From contig CAJTFG010000003.1 in assembly GCA_910575705.1 (NCBI GenBank), forward strand, positions 124,001 to 188,000: 64,000 bases of DNA, read 5' to 3'. The stretch comes from Erysipelotrichales bacterium (GTDB lineage Bacteria; Bacillota_I; Bacilli_A; Erysipelotrichales; Erysipelotrichaceae). This document shows, in pieces, positions 52,545 through 61,500 of the stretch. Within the stretch, counting starts at the first letter, position 1; each line of letters begins with the position of its first letter. The translations under genes and the position numbers were made by a program. The notes beneath the pieces were generated by a model. That model did no database searches and was not told the origin of the DNA. It saw nothing but the letters and a program-made list of their open reading frames with translations.

Positions 52545-55500
52545 CCTCTATAAATTCTTCGTATTCTTCATCTTCTTCCTTTTTCTTTTTCAGGAAGATC
52601 AACAGCAGCAGCAACAATAAGGTTGCTAATGCGATCAATGCAAATCGGAAGAGATCACCGCCATAAGAAGCAGAGCCGTTAGACTGGTAAAGTCCAAGAA
52701 CACTTGCTTTGCTCAGGATGTTCTTATCTGCCTTGCCATCGCAATCAGTATCAATATTGTAATCTGCTACTCCATCTCCGTCTACGTCAATATTCAGATC
52801 AGGAATTCCATCCGAATTCGTGTCAATGTTCAGACTGCCGCAAATACCATTCATCATGTTATTATTGCTGCCATTTCCAACATTTCCTATTCCATTACCA
52901 TCTGTATTTGAACCGCTTCCTGATGGGTCTACGACAGATATGGTACCATTTCCGCCGCTGTTTCCATTACCGCTTGGAACGTAGATAATAGAACTTCCGC
53001 CAGGGTTAGGATAATAACCGGTATTGCCGCCGTTATTACTTCCGGAATTATTACCGTTATTATTACCATTGTTATTTCCGTTATTATTACCATTGTTATT
53101 TCCAGGATTATCCGGATTGTTTGGATTGTCTGGATTGTCTGGATTATCTGGATCCGTCGGTTTATTCGGATTATCCGGATCGACCGGTTTATCTGGATCT
53201 ACCGGTACATCCGGCAGGGTAGGCTTTAAGTTATCCATCGTTGAATATTGGAAGCCATCCCCTGTCTGATATACGTGATTAGGTTTCCAGTTATCCTTAT
53301 TTACAGTAGTAATATTCTTATTCGGTTTGCCATCACCATTCAAATCGATATTGATATCCGGCTTACCATCTCCATCCGTATCAATATTCAGATCCGGATA
53401 ACCGTCTTTATCCATATCCTTATTGATATCAGCGATAAAGTCACCATTCAGATCTACATTCGTATCCGGATAATGATCACCATTCGTATCAATATTGATC
53501 TCCGGTTTCAATGTATCCATCGTCAAATACGTAAATCCGTTATAAGTGAATTCTTTCTTTGGACTCCAATTATGCAGTTTTACCTGGTTGGTCTTGATTG
53601 GCTCATTGTTTCCATCATACCATGCCACATTGATATTAGGCTGCATATCACCATCGGTATCGATGTTATACATCTTATCCAAATTAGAACCATACGGTTT
53701 ATTCTCTACCACATTGATCGTAGGCTTAATCATAGGATCATACAAATACTGCGTTCCATCAAGAGTCGTACCAACAGCTGTAGGATTCCATGAATCGATA
53801 ACAGCCAAGTTAATATCAGGTATACCATCCTGTGTAATATCGATATTTACATCAGGCTCACCATCACCATCGGTATCGATATTCAAATAAGGGAGCGTAT
53901 CCGTAGGATTCTTCGTTTCATTGATCAGGTTTCCGTTACTATTGATATTCAGATCCGGCAGAACGCCAACCGTATTGCCGAAACGGATAAACCGATATGC
54001 ATCCTTTGTGCAGTTACCTGCAGCATCACATGCCTTAAAGTAAATATATTTCACCTGATCTTTACCGTTTAACGTAAAGTCAACGCTATTCTTAACAGGT
54101 GTGTTATAAGCAACATCTTCGATATTTACGACCGTATCGTAAACTGCATAGTATACTTGCACACCTTCAGAAGCAGTAGTAATGTTGTCAGTCGCAGATA
54201 TTGTAACATCAAATTCCAGATTGTCCGCATCCTTCGCAACAGCATTGTAGCTGACAACCGGATTCGTTCTATCCACATTGATGACGAATCTCTGCCATTC
54301 ACCCTTATTGCCGTCCTTATCGCTCATGCGAATGTAATAATAGTTACTTCCTTCTACTAATGCAGAAGATGCAATCTCATTATTTTCAAATCTCATAAAG
54401 GCTGCCGTAGGGTCACTTGCATTACCTTTTGCGATTTCATAATATCCACCATCATCCAAAGTTTCCTGAATACTTGCTTTCAATTCCAAATAGAGGTCAT
54501 ATTTAGCATTTGTCCAGCTTCCTTCCGGATAGATACTAGAAGACGCATCACGGAAATATGCTTTGTTAATTTTGAAATCAAGCTCAGAATTCTTTGTAAT
54601 GTTGACATTCGTCAGATCAACTTCATCAGAGGATACTTTCGCACCGCTGATTGCAATAAAGTGATATGTCTCATTATGAGCTTGTGTGATACGCAACGTA
54701 TGGTATCCGTTGTTCGTATCGATAATCGGTCTTCTTGTAGAATCCTTATCCGTGTAATACTCATATGTTACACCAGAAACATTTCCGCCAAAACTATCCG
54801 GCTTCTTGATCTGGACGATAATATCTTGATCGGTATCTCCGCCAGTATAAGGAGTTCCGTCAGCCGTAATCGCTTTTACTTCCAACTGCGGCTTCACATC
54901 ATCACGATAAAGCGTCTTAAATGCAGGATATCCAGCTGTACCAGCCGTATTTACAATGCGGAATTTATATCGCAATGCACCATTGATATTCGTTTCTCCA
55001 GCAGCCGGTAATTCCACCGTATTCGTTGACGGAATTACGATCCACTGATCAGCGCCATCAACACATTCATCAGAATCTGCACCTACACGGCAATATTCAT
55101 AATGATCAACACCTAATGAACCACCGTCACCAGCTAATTTCAACGTCACGGTATCGGAGAACCATTCATTGCCACTGTTTGTTGCACGATAATCGGCCAG
55201 TGAACGTGAACGCATTCTCGTATTTACACCGAATGTTACAATCGGCGGATTCGGAATCTTAGCATCTAATGTCAGCTGCTTTCTCTCTCCGACCGTGCTG
55301 TTTCCAGCGGCATCGGTCACCGTCGGCCAGATCTCATAATGCGCACTATCTTCCAAGCGGAATACAAATGTCGTAACACCGTCTTTCGTGCTTGTAGAAT
55401 ATGGCTTCAACGGAGGCATCTCATCAGAACCGACTTTATCTGTCTTGATCCAATTCAATACCGCTGTGCTGACACCACTAGACTCAATCGTCTCTGTTAC

Positions 55501-58500
55501 TCCATCTACTGTAACCTGCTTGATATCATCTGCCTCTATAACTACATAGATAATCTTGTTATAAATGTTATTTGCATTACCGGAGATATTATCAATCGGG
55601 GTACTGCCGTCTGCCAAATAGCTATAAGTGTAACTATTAATATGCGGTGCCGTAACATCGAACTTAAATTCCTGAATGATTTCCTGACTAGTCAATCCCA
55701 TAGCATCCTTCAGCCAGATGCTGGCTTCTATGACGCCTTCGTTGCTGTAAGCATATACAGGAACTTCATTACCGAATGCCGTCTGTCCGTCATTTGGCGT
55801 CTTAATGGAAAGTCTAGCATATCCGTTTGTTGCCGTAACCGTAATATCCTGATTCATCCACTTGCCTTCTTTTGCTTCTTTAGGCGTTGTGAAATAATCA
55901 TTAGCATTGGCAAGAGTTCCAACCAGATCAGCTACACCGAGTACATCGTCATCGCTGACAATATAATTATCAGCAAGCGGTGTACGATCTTCAAAATGAT
56001 CGAAGTAGATCGGATACTGACCTGTTGCATAGTTATGCGCAGCGGCATCCGTTCTGAACACTGCTTTACCCAGATCTTCGATCCTATCGCCATTCTTCAG
56101 ACCATTTACCGTATTCGGATTATCCGGATCGATTTCAATCTTATTGAGATCGGAAATATTCGCAACGGTGATATCTTTTGCTTTTACCTTCAAAGGAGCC
56201 GGATTTACAACAAATTCAATCGGTTCAGACTGTCTGTCTGATAACGTATCAGAACCGCTGTGACGAGCAACAATGTGTACTGTACCAGCATTACCGATCG
56301 TCATCGTAGCTGTCGGTGCTGATGGGTCATTCGTAATCGTTACAACATCCTTGCGAGAATCATCTGTTACCGCAAATTCCACCTTACCAGCGCCGGCAGG
56401 GAGTACAGAACTCAATTCCAGAGTAATCGTTCCCGTATCACCATACGTAGCTGGTGCAAGAGTTTTAACTGCAAATGCGAAGTCATCTTCTTTAACGACA
56501 CGCACGGTTAATGTAGTCTTAGCATCTTCGTATACAGCAGGTACGGTTCTATCGTGAACAAGTACTTCAAAGACCGTCTCACCCGCAGTTACTGCCGTAT
56601 ATGTTCCAGGGTTAGAAGCATCTTCTGTCAAGATGGTCTCTCCTGTCACCGCATCCGTTAATCCCGTTACAGGAGTGAAGGTAACTTCGATATCGTTGCC
56701 CTTAATTCCCTGGATCATAGATGCATCTAAAGTGATCTTATCTCCGACCTTAATTTCTTCAAAACCACGTACCAGAGTATCCTGCTTCATAAGATTAATA
56801 AAGATCTTAAAGTCAGGAGATACTTCCTTATACGTATTAGCTGTATTCTTAACAGAGATGAAGAATGATTTGTCATTATATTCCGCTTTCGCAAAATCCG
56901 TTGTAGGATTTGTCACATACGTAACATAACTGTTACCATTCGCATCCGTTATTACATCGCCCAGTTTTGTGAAATTGTTCGTAATCAGCTTCGGAGTTCC
57001 ACCAGCAACTTCCGGCTGCTGATACAAGTCGATCTTAAACGCATCCGCATCTGCTAACGCATTTGGATCTAACTGAATGGTAATTTTCATATTCATCGGA
57101 CGATCTACATCCATACGCATATCATTAACTGCCTGCAGTTTATGACCAATCAGCTTCGGAAGAACAACAGCACTGAACTCAACTTCTTCCACAATATCAG
57201 TATCTTTATCTTTAAAGGTCATCTTATAGATAAAAGTACCGTCTGTTTCCGCATTTCCTGTAATCGTATAATCAATTACCGTCTTCGTCGGTTCACCGCC
57301 ATTGGCAGGAGTCGTCACAATCGTAGCATTAGAGCCGTCGATATCTGCAATCTTACTCCATGTGCCATCAACCTTCTGCTCATACAATTCATAAGCATAC
57401 AATGTGCTTGGGAAGTTCACATCGTTGGTAATCGTAGCCTGCATCTGAATGCTTCCGCCGACATAAAGCGGATCATTTACGATCTGTGCCGTATATGCAT
57501 TCTTCTTATTTTTCAATGCATTATAACGATCTTCCAGATCCTGTACCTGATCTTTATACAGATCCTGTACATCAGAGCTAGCTTCTCCGAGTTCTTTCTT
57601 TATCTCATTGATGATCTCTTCAAACTCAGGAGTCGGCCTTACTTCATTTACACTAGGAATTCCCAGAACTTCTATTTCTACAGTCGTTTCATTTCCTTCA
57701 CTATCTGTAGCTGTGATCTTATGAACACCTTTTGTATTTGCTACATACGGAGAAGTGATCGGACTTACTATGCCATTATATTCATCTGTGATCTTAACTC
57801 CGGACGTCAGATTTCCATCATCATCGTAATCCGTAACTGCTACGTGTACAGGCAGATAACTTGTGCCTGCTGTATTGGTAGGTCTCGGATCCAACTCGAT
57901 TACCGGTGCGGTAGAATCTGACAATGGAATCGTATAGGAATCACTGGAATACGTGATCGTTTCATTGCCGGCCTCGTCACGTACAAGGAAGCCTAACTGA
58001 TATTTCTGGCCGCGAACACCGGTTACCTTGATGATATTATCACCAGGTACATCTTTAGCCGCACTGCCGTCACGATAGCTTACACCATATGGAAGAACCT
58101 TATACTCAGCAGTCAATGCATTAATATCAGGGTTCAATGGATTTACTTCTACCTCATAACCGTTCGGTAAAGGTGTAGGGCTCGGTTTTACGGTAATTCC
58201 TTCCGGTGCAGTCGTATCAATCAATACATCATAAGGTCCTGCGATCTTGCTGCTATCTTCAAAGCCGTTTACAGTAATAGCCTTAAAGTAGTAACGGAAT
58301 GTTCCCTCAGATGCTTTAGCTACCTTCGCATTTAAGAAGTTGCCCTGATCATCTCTGTTCGGTGTAATAGACATCCACTTATCATCTGTACAATCAGACA
58401 GACCTTCCGTGATATCAACTACACAATACTGATACTCCTGCAGTTTTGACATATCGTCCAAGCCACCGGTCAACGTCAATTCCACCGGAATTGCATTTGT

Positions 58501-61500
58501 CCAGCTCTTGCCCTTAGGCGTTACGGTAATATCTTCAAATACAGCAGACTCAATACTTACCTTAAATTCCTTGCCGGTGAAACCATCAGCAGCATCAGAA
58601 TCAATACCGGCAGCACTTGTCACCTTAAATTTATACTTACCGTTATCTGCCATATCCGTAAAGGTAATCGTATCATTAACAACTACATATTCACCGTTAT
58701 CCTTCATCATATAGAATGTCACATCACCAGCATTTGCTGCCATGTTACTTAACACGAACGTATGACTTCCTATCGTTTTCGTTTCGGTGATATTCAATAC
58801 CGGAACCGTGTTATCAAAGATCAGCGTCTTAACTGCGGCATTGCCACCGGCAGAGCTTTCTCCGGAATTCTTGTATTCCTCATTGGATACGATCTTAAAT
58901 TCATAAGTTCCAGAAGTAGTTACATCAAGCGTTCCTTTGTTATCGGAAGCAGAAATCTTAGTAGAAGTTGCCCAATTATCCGTACTGTACAAGAAGTGAT
59001 GTACTCCAGATAATACAGGATACTTAGGATCTTCACTCAGCGTAATCGTTACCGTACCTGTCTGGTATGGCTTATCTGGTGATACTTCTACAAGCGGCAG
59101 AGAATCATATGTGTTCTCCACTACGAAGTACAGATTTTCTTCCTTGCTGCGGTTACCTGCATGATCCGTAGCACTGATGGACGCCATATAACGCGCATCA
59201 TCCAATGCTGTAAATTCACCTTCAATATACTTCTCATGTGTTACAGGATCCTCTATGACATCCGCTTCTACCATCTGGATATTGTGATCTGTAATAACAT
59301 TGTTAGCATCTACTTTGTTCAGAATTATACGGATCTGATCAACACCGCTTAAATCTGTCTGATCATCAGCTACTACTTTGATCTTACGATCCGTACTTGT
59401 CGTACCGGCATTTACTGCCTTAGATACGATCACTGGAGCAGTAGGATCATACTTGATATTAACAGCCAGCGGCTTCGCAGTAAGTCCCGTATCTGTTTTC
59501 AAGACGATGTTATATGTCTTATCGCCGATCAGATCAGCAGCATAAGAATTCACATCAACACCGGAGTTATTAACTTGCATCATTGTATACGGAGCATTCG
59601 GAGTTAATGTAATAATCTCATTCGTCCAATCAGAAACGGTCAGGTCATATACCGGATCTGTAGTCAGATCAACAGCTGCATCCGCTTCGCGTTTCTTGAT
59701 CGCTAAAGTACCGTATACCTTGCTGTCAAGTACAACTTCATAGTTCTTCGTCACATTCGGATCAGCAGTATGCACGCCGTCTTCAAAGTGATCGAAGTAA
59801 ATCTTACCAGTACCTTCCGGAGTTGCAGCCGTTACCTCATTGTTATAAATATCCACAATGCGGAATACCGGATCGCCGAAGTCTTCAATATTGTCCGTCG
59901 GCAATAAGCCCTGAGCTTCTTTGATTACCGGAGTAGGCAGAGCTTCTCCAGCTACCATCTCAGCATTGTCCGGAAGAATCGTGATCTTCTTCTTCTCAAC
60001 AATATACGTATTGGAGATCGTAATGCTGTCATAGCAGTCATCACTGTTCAATGTTGCCGTGATTTCAGCAGTTCCGACACCGATGATCGTTACATCACCA
60101 TTGCTGTCAACGCTTAATACGTTTGGATCACTGGATTCATAAATGATCGGTTCACTCGGACGCAACGTACTTTCTGCTTGTGCAGAGAAGCTTGCATCGC
60201 CGTATGTGTATTTCAACGTAGGAGCAGGATTGACGAAGTGCAGTTCAGATGCCTGCGGTTTCACGGTAACTTTATACGTAACTGTCTTATCTGCATAAAT
60301 ATCGTTGCCAGCGGCATTGAAGACGAGAATTGCTGTTCCGCTCTTCTTCATATGGAAGATATTCGGATCTGTCGTATCCTGTCCCAATACGCCGTCTAAG
60401 ACAGAATTATCAACATCCAACATCGTTCCGGCTACCGCCTTATTCAACTTACTGTTCAAATCGATTGGATTTGCCGGATCAAATGTCACAACGATCGTTT
60501 CATTCTTCAATGCTGACTGATCCTTCTTATCGATCACAACTTCAAATACATTTGATTTCGTAACCGTTCCGTCAGCTTCAAAGACTGCTAATTGATAAAT
60601 ACCTTTTTCTGTAGGGCTGACCGTTCTGCGGATACGAACATCATTTCCCGTCATATTAGACGTTAACTCAGGCTGGAATACACCGCCTGCATCCTGCTTG
60701 TAAAGAATGTAGGACGTGAATACCGGAGCATCTTTCAGATCCGGATCCGGTGTAACCGTCGTCTCAATGTAGTAGTTAACCGCATCACTTGCCGTATGCA
60801 GATAGTATCTTCCTAAATCATCAGGAGTACCAATCGCAGTCATCGTATGTGACTTATTCGTAATACGTGTATATTCATCACGCAGCGCCTGAATATCCGG
60901 CTGCTGTGTTGCGTGAATCGTCGGATTCTTATCATATTCCGCTTCGATCTCATCTAACAGATCACCGAATTCCGGAGTATTTTTAACGTCGCTTAACGCA
61001 GGCAAACCAGTAATTGTAAATTCTACTGTTGTCTGACGTCCTACATTATCCGTCGCAACGATCGTATATGTTCCAGCCTCAGAGATATAACTGCTATACA
61101 TACCTCCTGTAAGACTTACAGTGGCATTGTTGATCGTTACAGACTTCAGTCCGCTTCCTTCATCCGTAATCGTTACTTTCTTTCCGAGATAAGAAGTATT
61201 CGTGTTCGGCTCTACAACCACAAGCGGATCATGAGCATCAACTACGACCTCATTTGTCTTAACGATCGTCGTATTGCCTGCAGCATCCGTTGTACGGACT
61301 ACTACGACATATGTGCCATCCTGCTTCAGATCAACACCGTTAGAAGGAACTTGCTTCCATTCACCCAATGCTGCGTTCTTAGAAGCAACCAACTGATATT
61401 CAACAGTAATGGTCTCACCATCGTGATCTCCGGCAGGTGCCGTAATGTCAACATGATATGTGTGGCTTCCCGGATCAATTTCCGTAGGGCCAGTGATGAT

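Noticed and set aside
53030-53200. CRISPR-like array
   Set aside because: Regular short repeats but no spacers; they encode N/P-rich protein in frame. No cas genes in the window.
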